64,000 nt of DNA, taken from contig JAPDOI010000896.1 of NCBI GenBank assembly GCA_029168955.1, forward strand, positions 124,001-188,000, given 5' to 3'. Positions 36,146 through 49,500 of the stretch are shown here, one piece after another. The notes beneath the pieces are model-generated. The model ran no database searches. It saw nothing but the letters and a program-made list of their open reading frames with translations, and was not told the DNA's origin. Both the position numbers and the translations under genes were made by a program. Each line of letters opens with the position of its first letter. Positions within the stretch are counted from its first letter, which is position 1. Origin of the DNA: Aplectana chamaeleonis (taxonomy: Eukaryota; Nematoda; Chromadorea; Rhabditida; Cosmocercidae).

Positions 36146-39100
36146 TGAGACCCACGGCGGGTCTTATTGGTCAGTTGATTTTCAGACTTTTTCCTGAATA
36201 AGGACGTATTCTAAGGAATCCTGTTCCAGTGATCGGTGATGAAATCCTCAAAGGATCGACAATGGATACGAATTCCCACTTCATCACAAAAAAACTGCAT
36301 GAACTCGGAGTCCAAGTGAAAAAGGTGGGTCGTAAGCAATTCAAGCTTTTGCTTTTTTTCTCAATATTACCTCCATCTGATGGTTTCTTTGAACTTATCT
36401 TGACTTCTCCCGGAACCACACAATTCAGTCAGAAATTACTGTGGCGCAGGTTTTGTTGCACGGAATCTATAAAAATGCACAATGATGGTTGTTGCTTACG
36501 GAGCTTGACCTTTTGGCTCCTGGTCGTGGCAGGACCAACTGCGGCGCGGGGCGCCTGTTTTATTGGTACCGATCAAGGACACTATTATGAAATTGTACTT
36601 GAAAGCGAGTATCTCGGCTAATCATGCCTGAGAGGTGTTTAAAGGACATGTTATGTGGAAGCATTTCGCCATAATGTCAACAGCCTAGACAATGATGCGC
36701 AATATCTTCTCAGCAAACTCCATGTTTAAAACTCAGTTAAACTAGGGTAATGGTGGAATTTCCGCTCAGAATTGACGAATTAACATACTTAGATACGTGT
36801 CATTTATATGAAATCTACCCTCAATTATCAGCCCTCAACAAGTCGCGATAACCGTTTGAATACCGTCATGAAATATCCAGAATTCAGAAAAAGGGGATAT
36901 AGTGTCGGGATAAACTTTGAAACCATGCATAAATCTCAAAGAATTCAATTCAATAGCTTTATCTGGCGACAAAGAAACATACAAAATGTATGTGAGATAG
37001 GTTTAAACAAGACAGCCTGGACATGCATGCAAACAAAATTGTAGGCAAAGAAAACACTCGTACGAATAAGAGCACCCTGAATTTAAAGCTTTAGCAGAAA
37101 GCACGGCCATCGACCCCATGCAATGACCTGAGGTTGAAATGGGATAGCCTGCTTTTGAAAATCGGAAACTGCGCGGCCTCAACGATCTCTGAAGGTAATT
37201 TGTTCCAAACTGAAATGACTAATTGCCAAGGAATGCAGCACGTTGGACTTCGACGTAAATCTACGTGCGAGCTGAAAGGCGTGCTGGCGGGAGCGAGTAC
37301 AGCGGCTGGTGAACACGAAAACACTCTCAAATGGGATGTCGCAAAGACCGTTAACGATTTTGAAACATAAGTGTAAATCGAACTCGGTTCGCCGATATCG
37401 TAGGGTTTCGATCCCCAACATTTCAAGCCTTGCCGTATAGTCTGGTACTTCTCGCGTAGGAAATACTTTGAAAAAAAAACGCGTTTTGAGTACCGCCTTT
37501 GCACGTTTTCAATTATAGTGGAGTTCACCAAGAGTGTCTCATTTACTTATCAATAAGAAGCGGTCGGCTGGGGATCAATGTGCATGAATCCCATACCAGC
37601 ACGGTCGATACCGATTGAGCGAGAGCGGTTATGCTGTAACGAGTTTCATGTTCATTGATCTCCAATCGACCGCTTCTCATTGATAAGTAAATGAGACACT
37701 CTTGATGGACTCCACTATACTTCATCATCTTCGAAGTGGTAATTCGCCTCAATTTTCTTGATTGTAGAGCTAGGTATCTTCCTTCTTAGCTCTGAATCAC
37801 AGAAAGAATCAATAGCGAAGATATTGATCGAATTTCAGCACCAGTGCTGCACTGTGAATGTTAAAGGTGCGTCGCCTCAGTTGGTCCCGCCACGACCAGG
37901 AGCCAAAAGGTCAAGCTCCGTAAGCAACAACACAATGATGTGGGAGATTTTTTCGAGTTTTTGTAGAAAGCTGTCGTGGCTCCCAACTGTTCCTCCATGG
38001 ATGAGGTACTTCTGAAGTCACTGTAAATTTCGTCAGATCGGTGTTCCCTGTTTATGACATAGGCTGCGTAGGGCTCTATGACGTCGCTCACCCGCATGCA
38101 TATGCGTCGCGGTCCGGTGAGTGTCGCGCGCGCGGCGAACGCTGAAAACACACCACCGCTTAGAAGAGTCTTCAGCGCTCCATACGAGTAAATGACTATC
38201 GATTATGACAATAAATGAACACAGAAAAGCTAATAACGCTCCAGGACATGCCAATTTATCTGATTTCACCTAAAGGCGGGGATGTCGCGCTTCCGCCCAT
38301 CTCGTTGCACGCGACGCTCACCGACCGCCAAGCAGCGCGCACGGGTGAGCAATGTCCGCCTCCCTCATGCATAGATACACAGAGACGCAGACTGTTCGAT
38401 TCTGCACCGAGCCGACGAAGAATATGTGTGGATATCATTTCGTTAGACAATACCGGTTCGATTTCAGGTGCTATCTTAGCGGTGGTGGGGCACTATGGTG
38501 CGACGCACTTGGCCGCGCCTATTTCACCGTGCCGCCCTAAATTTCAAAACCTACCCGGGGTTTCCATCCCCTGTCGAAATCCGAAGAGTCATTGCAGCTT
38601 GAAAAAATGGGCGTGGACAAGTACGATACAACAGTGCCCCCCCATGTCACATAGCACCCAAACGTATGACTTTTGCGCGAATTTTTTTCGATTCCCCCCC
38701 CCCTATTATGTGTTTCTGTTCTATAATTGTGTTGGAACCATGTGATCGCGGCACGATCAACCTTTGCCCAAGCGCGATTAACATCGTGTTGCGTGCATCA
38801 GTAGCGATTGTCCACAAACGCGGACTGAAATTTCGTTCCGAGGATGACAGTAATGTACACCAACTCCGGATACTAATGCTTGCGCCCTTTAAAGGGCAAA
38901 CCATGCAGGGTCAGGCGGGGTTGCGAAATTTCGCAACAGGGGAAGTCAAAACTTTGGCTCGAATATGAAGGTTAAGGGGGTTCGCAAAAATGCAAGACAA
39001 ATTTAAGGCAAAAAATTAAAATTTGAGGAAGACATCCCAAAAATTCTTGATACTTTTGGTAACCAAAGGTAGGGAACAGCATACTTTGTCCAGACTGATA

Positions 39101-42100
39101 GCGCTTTGGACTTGTACGGATTTTCAGTTGGGCGTTTATTTATACCCATCAGGGCTGTGCGTAACTGAATTTTGTTATTTCGTAATTCGTAAATAGTAAT
39201 TTTCAAATTCCTCGTAATTCGTAACAGATAATGAATAATCACACACATGGCTTAAACCTCATTCGATATGGAAACACCTCATCACTAAAGTGTCGAGTTA
39301 TCTTCAAACAAAACCTCAAGCCCTACCTTTGATGTGGAAACACTTTAGGATGAGGTGTTTTCACATCAAAGGTAGGGCTTGAGGTTTGGTTTGAAAATAA
39401 CACAGTTCTGAAACAGTGCTTGAAAAAATTTCAGTGAACGTACGTGGGATAGAAACAACTTTACAGAACAGTAAAATTTTAAGCTTGACCAAGTACCGAA
39501 CCTCTGCCACGTTTTGCCCTACTCTTGAATATGGAAATATAAAGAATCATCGCTATATCAAACACAGTTCGGTGAAAGCCAGGGAGGGAAACACTGTGTT
39601 AGGAAAAAATGCGGTGTTCGAGAGTTGAAGCCCATATCTGTCTAGGGAAGGATACACACTTGGTTAAAGGCAGCATACACGCTCGTAAACGTGATTGAGA
39701 AAACTACGGAAATGGAATGGTATGGCCTAGATTACAACGCCTACGCATTTTGGTTTCAAAAACGATCCACAATGCCGCTCCATTAGTTAGAAGTTGGCCC
39801 CGCCCTGTATTTTCACGCCCCCTCTACTTGGCCTTTTCCTGCAACGCAAGGTTGCTGGAGTCATATTCACCGTCAGTACTGTTGGTGGGTTGCCAAACAA
39901 GTGAACCACACACGTCACTGACGGCGAAGATGGCCCAGCAACCCTGCGTCGGAGGAAAATGGTGAATTCAGGGGGCGTGAAAATACAGGGCGGGGCCAAC
40001 TTCTAGCTCATGTAGCGGCGTTTTTGGTCATTTTTGACACTTCAAAATGCGTAGGCATTATGTTGTGAGCCATACGGCTCGATCCACATTGTTATCCCAA
40101 CCACGTTTACGAGCGTGTATGCTGCCTTTAAAGGCACTGTTAACGATAAACTTCATCCTCGAATTTTCCTAGGCAAACGCTTCTCATGGCTCTCAGAAGC
40201 AGACCAGCGTCGAAGAAACAGGACGAAAAGCTACCCAGGAGCCGCAAAACGGCTTAGAAAAGTGGGCAAACCCCTCTGCTCTGGGCATGTCCGGCCCCTT
40301 TCCGCCCCGCGACGTGAACAATGGAACAATCGAGAACGTGAGATGAGCGATGGTTTGCGATCAAAAGCCCCGTTCTGTCCTTCATTCTCAACTTATCTCT
40401 TTACTCAGGTCAGCTCGCATACATTGGCTGCAAAAGACGGAAGTCACAAGCCCCGGACAACTCGTCCACAATGCTTCCCTAGCTCAATTTTTGAGGGACC
40501 ATAAATTCGTTCCCAGAAGGTCTTGTACGATTCCAGAGACATCATTGGAATGAGAATGGGACCGTTTTCAAGATGGGTTAAAAAACAAAGAAGATATTTT
40601 CCACCGCTCCACCGACTTGGCTCGTTTATGGAACAAAGAAGGGTTGAAACCCAATAACAAATTAGAGGCGGTCGGTGTGAAAAGCGGAGCAGTCGATCGT
40701 TAGGAAGTCTCATTATCAACAACTATATTTTGCCATAACCGACCTCTCTGCTGTTAACTGCGCCCGCCTGAAAATGCCAGAGAAAACTTTCACAGCATGT
40801 TGGAATTGGAAAGAACAATCAAATGCTGGAAATGCAAAAGTTAATTTTAACCATGCTGTAGACATGCTGTAGACGGCAACTTCATATTCTCTGAAGATTC
40901 TCGGCTCTGAGCCCCATCGAACAGAATCGGGGCCGCTTGACAGTTTGGCTCTTGCTCTCAATTTCTGCTGTTGCTGTTCGGGCGAACTACAGGAGCTCGG
41001 ACAACAACAACAGTGGCCAGGAAAGCAGCAACAGTGGCTGGGACAGCAACCGAAGTCGATTTGCAGATTGAGAGAACGAGCCGAACTGTCAGTCGTCTCG
41101 AGGCCGAGAATCGCCTGAGTTGTTCTCCCCAGTCGCATTTTCACGATTTGTTACGATTCGTTACGATTCTAGGTCGAATTTTCGTAAATCGTAAATCGTG
41201 AAAAAATCTCCAAAAACGGCCGTAATTCGTAAATCGTAAACCGTAATTCGTAATTACGCACAGCCCTGATGCCCATTACGGGGCTTTGGAAGTGTTTTAG
41301 AAAAAAAGTTCCAGATTTGATCTAAAATCCTCCAAGGTAGGTTATTTGGGACGCTGATCACGAATCTGGGGTTTAATTGCCGATTTTCCGAAGTTTTCGG
41401 CTTGTTTCGTTCAAAGCTTCCCATCGGGCGAAAATTTGATGACAAATCGCGACTTCTTACGATTTCCGGAATGGGTCGTTAGGTAAGGCCCGAAATTTTT
41501 CTGTATAGATTTTCTGGAGTGCTGAGCACGAATCTGCAACCCGTTTATCGATTTTTGACATTACGGTGAGTATACGGTAGTTTGGTCAAAGTCTCAGATT
41601 TGACTCAAATTTTATATACGAGGGTCATTTGGGGTGGAGGAAACGAATTTGACGTCCGTTTGTCGATTTTTTCGAAATACTTAGGTTTCGCCCCCTTAAA
41701 TGGCATTGTACCTTCCGTAAACTACACTAAACTTGAGAATTTTGGAAACTGGACTCCATATTCGTTCTCAGCACCCTAACTAAACCCTAGATACAAATTT
41801 TGAGCAAAATCCGAAAAAAATTTTTGAAAAACCCAGAAAATGGCTCACCTTTTCGCCAAGCTAGAAAAATATTCATAACTTGTTTGAACTTAGAGCTCGG
41901 GGCGGGATACTGCGTATTTTTAGTATTGAGCCACAACAGATACTAGCGATACTAGTCGTTTTCGCAGATGCGTTCACCACTCTAAACACTTCCCTTGTTA
42001 GGCGAGTTTTTCAACTTCATGATAGGCCGTAACGAGAGTTATTCTACATAGAACTCTGTTCATTTTGAAAACCATCAGCGTTGATTTTTTAGTGAAGTGT

Positions 42101-43552
42101 GGTATATCGTTCGAAAATGCAATTCATTTCCCATCCAATGCTTTTTACTGTTAGAAAACTTGGTTGCTGTTGGCCTATGTTCTGAAATTCAGCGGGAATC
42201 TTCAGTATTGAGCATCTTGAGTGCTTCTATTCATTTGCGGTAACGATCCATCCTAGGCGTTAAACTTCTCATAATTCTAAGACAGAAAATTTGAGAAAAA
42301 AAAATCGTTCTTCAAACACATTGTTTGAATCCTTGTATTAAGTAAGATACGATTGCCAAGCGACATTAAGCCTGCCGTTTTTAGCGCATTTTTCTGCGGC
42401 GCACTTAGGGGGCCTGAAGAAGTGGTAATCTTCCTCCATGGGATATTATGACGTACCTTGTAGAGAACACGAATGTGATCGATTTGGACACTTAAAAATT
42501 CTACTTTCAAAGAATTCCTATTGCGCCGTTTTCCAGAAGTACAGGATTCGACGCAGCGTTTGCCTCAACGGGATTTGGGTTCGTAGGGGTTTCCTCGGCG
42601 GGTTTAAGGAGTTTTCCAGACACTAAGGTATCGTTTTGGAAGCAATTTTATGAAGATTTCACATCTTTGCGCTGAATGTAAAAATTTTCAATTCTTGGGA
42701 TGGTCTTCCGTTGCTGCATTTCTCCCCCTCGGGAAAAGTGTGAGGCGGGGATCGAACTACGCATGTAACTCTGCTCTAAATTCATGTAGCGTTTCTTAGT
42801 TCGGAATGTATTCGAATACATATGGAATAATTTGTGCTCACGGACGGCTAATCACACTTGATGGAAAGACAAACGCCCAAAGTTTCAAAAATAGGTAAAC
42901 TAGGATGGATGGTGGAAAACCTCCGCCACAATCTATTACTTCCTACTAAGCGGAGTTCAGCGTAGGCGTCTCTTCTAGCAGCACTTTTTCTAAAGCTATT
43001 CATTCCAGATATCAGCTATAGGTGACAATGTTGACGATATCAGTGATGAAATTCGCGTATTCAGCGGAAGGTACGACTATGTTTTCACCACTGGCGGCGT
43101 GGGCCCTACTCACGACGACAAAACATACCTCGGTCAGTGCTTTTCTTTTGTGACATCTTCTGTTAGAGTATTGGATTGTATGCGCAATGAGAGTTTATCC
43201 AGGTTTGGCACGTGCATTCAACGAAGACTTGCGGAAGTCTTCAGAAATCTTGTCCGCAATCAAATTGTATTTCCAACCACAGGCACTGAGCAATGAACAT
43301 AGTGTGTTCGTGGACAAGCTAAGCATGGTAATTCAATGGTTTCAACTTTTCATGGTTCCAATGACTTATCGTGCTAGTACTAATGCACCAATTGACGAAA
43401 TACCAGTTTAGATTCCCGCTTCTGCGCAGTTGCTATGGAGTGGTCGCGCCTCGAATGGAAAGCCATCCGGTTTCCCAGTAGTACGCTTAAGGAATGTAGT
43501 GTCGCTGCCTGGCGTGCCTCGCTTCTGCGAAAGGGCCTTCACAGGGTTACAG
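36146..43552 (+). CDS. flad-1: FAD synthase exons 1-5: molybdopterin-binding-like domain
   Basis: This is the N-terminal half of the gene above. Exons 1 and 2 join across a 59-bp intron inside a valine codon to give [12 protein letters not shown], the usual first strand and loop of MoaB/MogA-like domains. Exon 3 carries the signature [14 protein letters not shown] (residues 67-80), the most diagnostic motif of this domain. Exon 4 begins [10 protein letters not shown] and ends at ATG|GTAATT (43327). Exon 5 contains [20 protein letters not shown]. In animal FAD synthases this domain is linked to FAD hydrolase activity rather than cofactor synthesis (family knowledge). Intron 2 (36325-43008) holds a LINE fragment, a hAT-like element and other repeats, so a gene finder could easily split the gene here. 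Confidence 0.92.
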
Positions 43553-46500
43553 GTTTGTTTTTCTCCCTCATATATAGCCTTTCTCGGCATTCAAATACGC
43601 CTGAGGTAAGCAGTGGAGTCAACGGTCTTATTGAGATACAGCTATCCTCAGTCGTACATCGACATTAGTGGTCAGTATGCTGCTTATTGCGACAGAATTA
43701 GATTTCTGGAAAAAGACTAGCTTCTGTTATCATTATTTTAATCTTTTTTGGCGAATTAGCTCAATAGTTCTCTATATTCGTTTTTTCTTCTGATCGCATC
43801 TCTTGAAAGTAATGCATTTTCCTTGAGGGGTCTTGAATTTGTTATATGTGAAAGGGTTTCAACCAGAAGCGATTGATACTTTACTAACAAAATTTCGGGA
43901 AATGGAACGCCGGAATGTTAGGAAAAGTTTACGAGGGGAGTATACAAAGCGTAGGTTGGATCTGCGGAATGAATTGCGTTGTAGTATTTCTTGGGCATCT
44001 GTAGTAATACTGCGCAGTACCCCGACCCGAGCCGCTGGTTCCGATAAGTTATAAGCTCAAATCGGTTGTATTTGTGCTTTCTGAACCTTCTAAAACGCTC
44101 AGTAAACTTTCGAAAATCTGGAAACGGACCTCATAATCGTGTTCGGCACTCAGAAAAACGCATCTGAGCAAAATTTGGGTGAAAGCACAATTTCGAGCTT
44201 TTTGCAGACCGATAGCGTTTGAACTTGTACGGATTTTCTCGCAAAAGTTGTCGAAATAACTACATCAGTGGGGTCGGGCAGGCCCATGAAGAGCCCTCAC
44301 GAAGTTGCAAGCGTCAAAAACGAGTCAAATTGACCGTATTTGAGCCGTATTGAGTCACCAAATTATCCTTTCTCCGCCCATCGATATGGGCTCCGCCCTT
44401 CAATTCAGATATTCCATGCTCGATTACGGTCATTTTGGATTACCTTACACCATACAGAAAGAGTAGTAAAAGAGTAGAAAGAGTAGTATTTCTAATGATT
44501 TTTGTTGAGCTCTCTGATAGAACACGGGATTGGTGGTATCTCCCTGATTTGCTCCAACCTCTGGCAGCTCACCCTGCCTTGAATCGTAGGTGAGACAGCG
44601 GTTCTATTCGACCACAAACATAGTCTATTAGCGTTTGTCAGCTTCTTTTGTGAGTTCATAAGTACCCTTATCATATACAAAAAACCAACCATTGCCTGTA
44701 AGGGTCCTTTCTTCGCTTCCCTGTTGAATGAATTGAACCAAGAAGTTTTTGACAGAGAATTCGTTGCGCTAAGGTGGTTTCAATTCCACTGGATTAGCCC
44801 GATTCGGTGCTGACATTAGCTACCCAACTATTTTAGAGCGAGGTGTGAGATAGCGAAATAAGGTGGGAGAGAGGAAGCTGCATGCGCTAGCAGACACATG
44901 CGAAGGGTCCGAGTAATATTCGCATGGAAATAGGGCAATGTTCTGTTTGGCTCTGTTTATTTAAAAAAAGAGAGTTATACATTTTTGGTATACTGTATAA
45001 TGATTTTCTGACTGCAATCAATTTTCTTCACATTTATTTACGTGTTTGTTTTTTTTTAATTCCAACGCTACGCACTTTTGATCTAAAGCACTGGTAAGTG
45101 GTTATTGCCCTGCAGGACAAAGAGAGGGAGGTAAATTTATCGAAGAATTTAAATTTTGGGGGAGTTTACATGAAAATCGCCAACCAAAGAAACATTTTAA
45201 GGGGGCTTTAAAAAATGTAAGGGAGTGTGAAACTTTTCGTTCTTTTTTCAATTTATGGTCACCAAGGCAGAAGCCTCTGAAAGTTTTGGGGCTATGGTCA
45301 GCTTGTCCTGGATTTAAAATATTACGTAACAAGTTTCATTCTTGTCCCCTTTACTCGTTCAGACGAAGATCTAAAGCAGCAAATATTCTGGTCGCTGCAG
45401 GGTCTGGGCACAGTTCCCTGATCGGCCCTTCTCCATTCTATTCGGCCTGAGTGCATTTTTACAGAGCGTACGAAGTACTTCCTACGTGCACTTTATATCC
45501 TTCAATGAGCGACCCTGATCAACCTGTTTGTCGCTTTCGTAAAAGAAGTGCACCAATTGTGTCAAGGCGCGGTTGACCACTGTGATGGGGAAGGGATATC
45601 GTTCGACACAGCCAGGTGTGGACTGGCTCGGGCTGTTTATCATCCAAGCATGACTGTTAGTTAGCTAGCTAGATGACGTTTCACTGCAGCCTATAAGCAG
45701 CATCGAGGCGTTCCACTTTGAACGCAATACAGTCAAAGCGCCACAGGATCGATATGGGCGGCTTTTATCTTTTTTACGTTGAGATCCAAGTGAATCTTTC
45801 GAAAAGCCGTGAGTAGAAAGCATTTTCAATTCTCGAACGGCAATTATGGCTTCTTCAACGAATTTGCATAAAAATCACAGAAGGCTCAGGCCAAGGGTTC
45901 CGCATTCACGTCTGCTGTTGAGATGAATTGCTTCCTTGGTGAGATGAATTCCTGAAACGCACAAGAAAAACTCAATTACTGTCAAATTTGGGGCTGCCAA
46001 CACCGTTCTTGTCCACATTTTGTCCGCTTGAGCATTTTTCCTTGACTATATTGGAGCAATGAACACGCACGTAGCCTTTTTTGTTAAATATCAGCGAAGA
46101 TTTTAGCGAGGAATTAAATTGATAACACTTCATTCTTCGCGTGTTGATGCAGTTTAGCTACATTCCTATTTTCCTTTGTGTGGTCGTGTTTCAATTTCAA
46201 TGAGCTGTCATGAATTTGTTTTAAGCGAATCGATATGACCGACCTGGGCGGAGCTACGACCTCTTTCCTTGGGCGCTATTCATACTCCTCAACGCAAGCG
46301 AGTAGTATAAATAGCGCCTTCGTGAGTGAAATTTCGGAAAATATCGGTAATTCCCGCGTTCTTTCCTGTCAGTCCCACGATTTTACGCCCCCCTCCCAAA
46401 TCTGCAATTTTTCATTTTGATTTGAAATTTCTTCATCACTCCCTCTCCTTTTCTGACCGGTCACAACCACATTTTACCCTCTGTACCAAGCACCTTGTTT

Positions 46501-49500
46501 GATTGAGGCGAAGAAGGGAAGTGTTTTCGGCGGTAAATGCATCTGCAACAACGGCTTGTATTGTTAGTATCGCGAGGGCCTCCTTAGTAAAATTGTGCAG
46601 TATCTGGCCGGGCTTGCGGGTTCTAAGAAGTTGCAAGCTCAAAACGGTCGATTTTTGTGCATTTTGTACGGTCTAGAACGCGCACTAGTTTTTGGAAAAT
46701 TCAGAAACGAACCTAATAGATGAGTTCAGCTCCCAAAACTACCCCACTGAGCAATTTTTGGGTGAAGGCACATTTTCCAAACCTAGCACAGACTTATAGC
46801 GTTTTGGACTTGTACGGATTTTCGATTGGGCGTTTATTTATACCAATTAGAGGGCTCTGGGACCGTTTTAGAAAAATGTTCCAGATTTGACTCAAAATCC
46901 TCCCAGGTGGGTTATTTGGGGCGCTGATAACAAATCTGGTGTTTATCTGTCGATTTTCCAAACTTTTCGATTAAATTCGTTTGAAGCCTTTAATCGGGGA
47001 AAATTTGTGGGCAAAACGTGACTTTTGACGACTTCCGGAACGCTGCAGTAGAAATGTCTCGAATCGTTTCTCTTGTGGTTATTTGTAGTGCTAAATACCA
47101 ATCTGTGGAGTTCGTTCATCTGTTTTCGACAGCTCACGGTAGGTTACGTTGGGTATACGGTAGTTCGTTCAAAGTCCCGGAATTGACAAAGATGTCTATG
47201 CGGGGTTTATTCGGGGTGCTGAATACAAATTTAATGTCTACTTGTCAGTTGTCGAAATGCTAAGATAGGTTTCGCCCCCGTAAAGGCTTAGGACGCCCAA
47301 AAATTATTTTCCAGATTCTATGCTAATCTTGGAGAGAGCCACTCCCCGGTCACAATGGTATCTTTGAAATCGTCCAAGACCCCCTACGGGCCGAGACATG
47401 GCTCCCTGAAAATGCCTGCATTCTGAGGTCGAAAATTAGATGGACGAGTTCTCTCGGGCCTGTATTTCTCTTCTTTCGCCATCACTGCACGAGAGCAAAA
47501 CAGGATGAGGAGACAGACCAGCAATGGACTGAAGAACGACGATTTGTTGGAATTCATCCATCCATCAGGCCGCTATCGAGTTCGAAAATCTGGTTGGGGG
47601 TCGGGCCTTTGGGTGGTGAGCGAAGGGGGTCGTGCCCGTGGTGGTCGCTTATATCTAGCTTATTTGGAGGAATTGAGATCTCGCATCTGGCACGTGTCAT
47701 ATAGGAGGGGTCTTACACAATTACACGGAAATCTCAAAATTCATATCTGATGGTGTACTGTGTCATTAATGACACTGTACCTACCGTAACCTACAGTAAA
47801 CCTGAGAATTTCAGAAACCGGACCCCAAATTCGTTCTCAGCACATTTACTAAACCCTAGATGCAACTTTTTAGCAAATTCCGAATTTTTTTTTGAAAAAC
47901 CCAAGAATTGGCAGATGGGTGCCCGTACCTTTTCGCCAAGCTTGAAAAATAATAACTTCGAGCCTGCAGCGGGATACTGCTCATTTTTACTATGGAGCCA
48001 CAAGAGATACTAACGGGATTAGTTGTTTTCGCAGATGCGTTTACCACTCTTAGCACTTACCTTGTAAGACGCTGGGAGCGTCGATTTCCCCCGAGTACGA
48101 GTCCTGTCGTTATCGGGCGTTCCGTGCTAACGTGTCTCCATGATTCCCTGATCTGGTGCCAATAAACCTGCAGATCTTTTAAGGTTTTCTTGGGTCGAAA
48201 AAGCGACTGAGTCCAGGGCAGACAAACCAACCTCGGGTGCATTGGCCCTGCCAGTGCGCGCGCGTAGAACACCCGCATCGACCGGGTGGAGGAAGGAGAC
48301 GGGTGCAGTTGGGCTCAGTGGGTTGATTTTTCTGCACCCGTCTGTCACCATTTCGGTGCGTATCGACCGGGTGGGACTCAGTTAATCGACCACCTATGAC
48401 GGCGGCCTTAGGGGCAGCTCTGTTGTTCGCCAATTTAGAAATTTCACTATCTGCAGACGTGTCGTAGTCGCCAGCGGCAGCGAAACGCCGAGGTAGATCT
48501 AGAGTCTAGTATTATCCACCCAAAAGCTATTGCATAGTTAATTATAATGCCTTCTCGCAACCTGATACAGCTATGCTAAACCACTATTTTACCTGAAGGG
48601 GCTTCTGTTTCCAGGACCAGCTTTTCTCGACATCCTCACTGAAGCCGATGTTCTCTAGAACAATCTTCACTTCAAAAGATGAACTGAAGTTTGCTGTACA
48701 ACTATCAGAAATCGCTTCGAAATACGAGGGAGTTGTTGACATTGGATCATATCCTGTCATCAAGAATACGTATGTTTTATTGTCCCTTCAAAACTCCATT
48801 CCGTAGATTCTTTCCAGTGAATACAGGTTTTTCAAAACAAAGCTAATCGTGGAAAGTGAGTCCTCTGAGTCCGGACAAGCTGTCTCCGAAGCTGTTCAAG
48901 ATTTGTTAGAAGGTTGGGGGGTTTTCCAGTATAAACGTCTTTTTTTTCGGGAGAAAAGACCAATAGATTTTTTCCAGATACTATTGTTCATTACGATGAG
49001 AAGCCTTGGATCGATACCGTCGGGAAGTTTAGACGTTTTAGAGAACGGGAGATTTCGAAAAACTCTTCTTATGTGGCACGTCTTGATGAGGCTTTCGAAA
49101 TAACGAGAAGAATTTTGGATGAATATCCGTGAGTAATTTCATTCCACCATTCATCATACAATGGGTGTTGGATTATACAGATGTCAGCTTTCCAGCCTTG
49201 AACAAATCACCCTCTCATTTAATGGAGGCAAGGACTGCACCGTCCTCTTGCACATTTTAAGACTGGCTGTGGACGAGTAGGTTTTCCTATTTTTCGGCAG
49301 CTCTCCTTTTTAGCCCTCCTTTCAGTAATCCATTCTCTTTAGAAAGTATGGTCCTGGTGTGAATATTCAAGGTTTCCATATAATGTGCGAGGATCAATTC
49401 CCAGAAGCAACACAGTTTATAATTGACATTGCGAAGCAGTGAGGTTTCTTACACACTAGGGAAGATTCCTCCGGCTTTCTTTAGTCTTTAGAAGGAAACA

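Larger units (their letters stand above)
39150..41268. mobile_element. hAT-like element D, 2.1 kb, CGTAATT subterminal repeats
   Basis: The termini CAGGGCTGTGCGTAA and TTACGCACAGCCCTG are flanked by ATACCCAT (39142-39149) and ATGCCCAT (41269-41276), one mismatch. TTCGTAATTCGTAA-type arrays lie inside both ends (39178-39235 and 41155-41255). It was inserted in a copy of the CACGAATCTG repeat; other copies (near 46840) show that site empty. It contains the TTAA MITE at 39668-40127 and a strong hairpin at 39303-39395. It lies in FAD synthase intron 2. Confidence 0.88.

Noticed and set aside
36171..36419. Minus-strand frame over FAD synthase exon 2
   Set aside because: Shadow of the real exon on the plus strand.
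38883..38900. TTTAAAGGGC palindrome as another TTAA element end
   Set aside because: No inverted partner was found within several kilobases.
42735..42765. tRNA B-box-like sequence on the minus strand (GTTCGATCCCCGCC)
   Set aside because: The T-arm stem does not pair well and no A box, anticodon arm or acceptor stem could be found upstream. At most a tRNA-derived relic.
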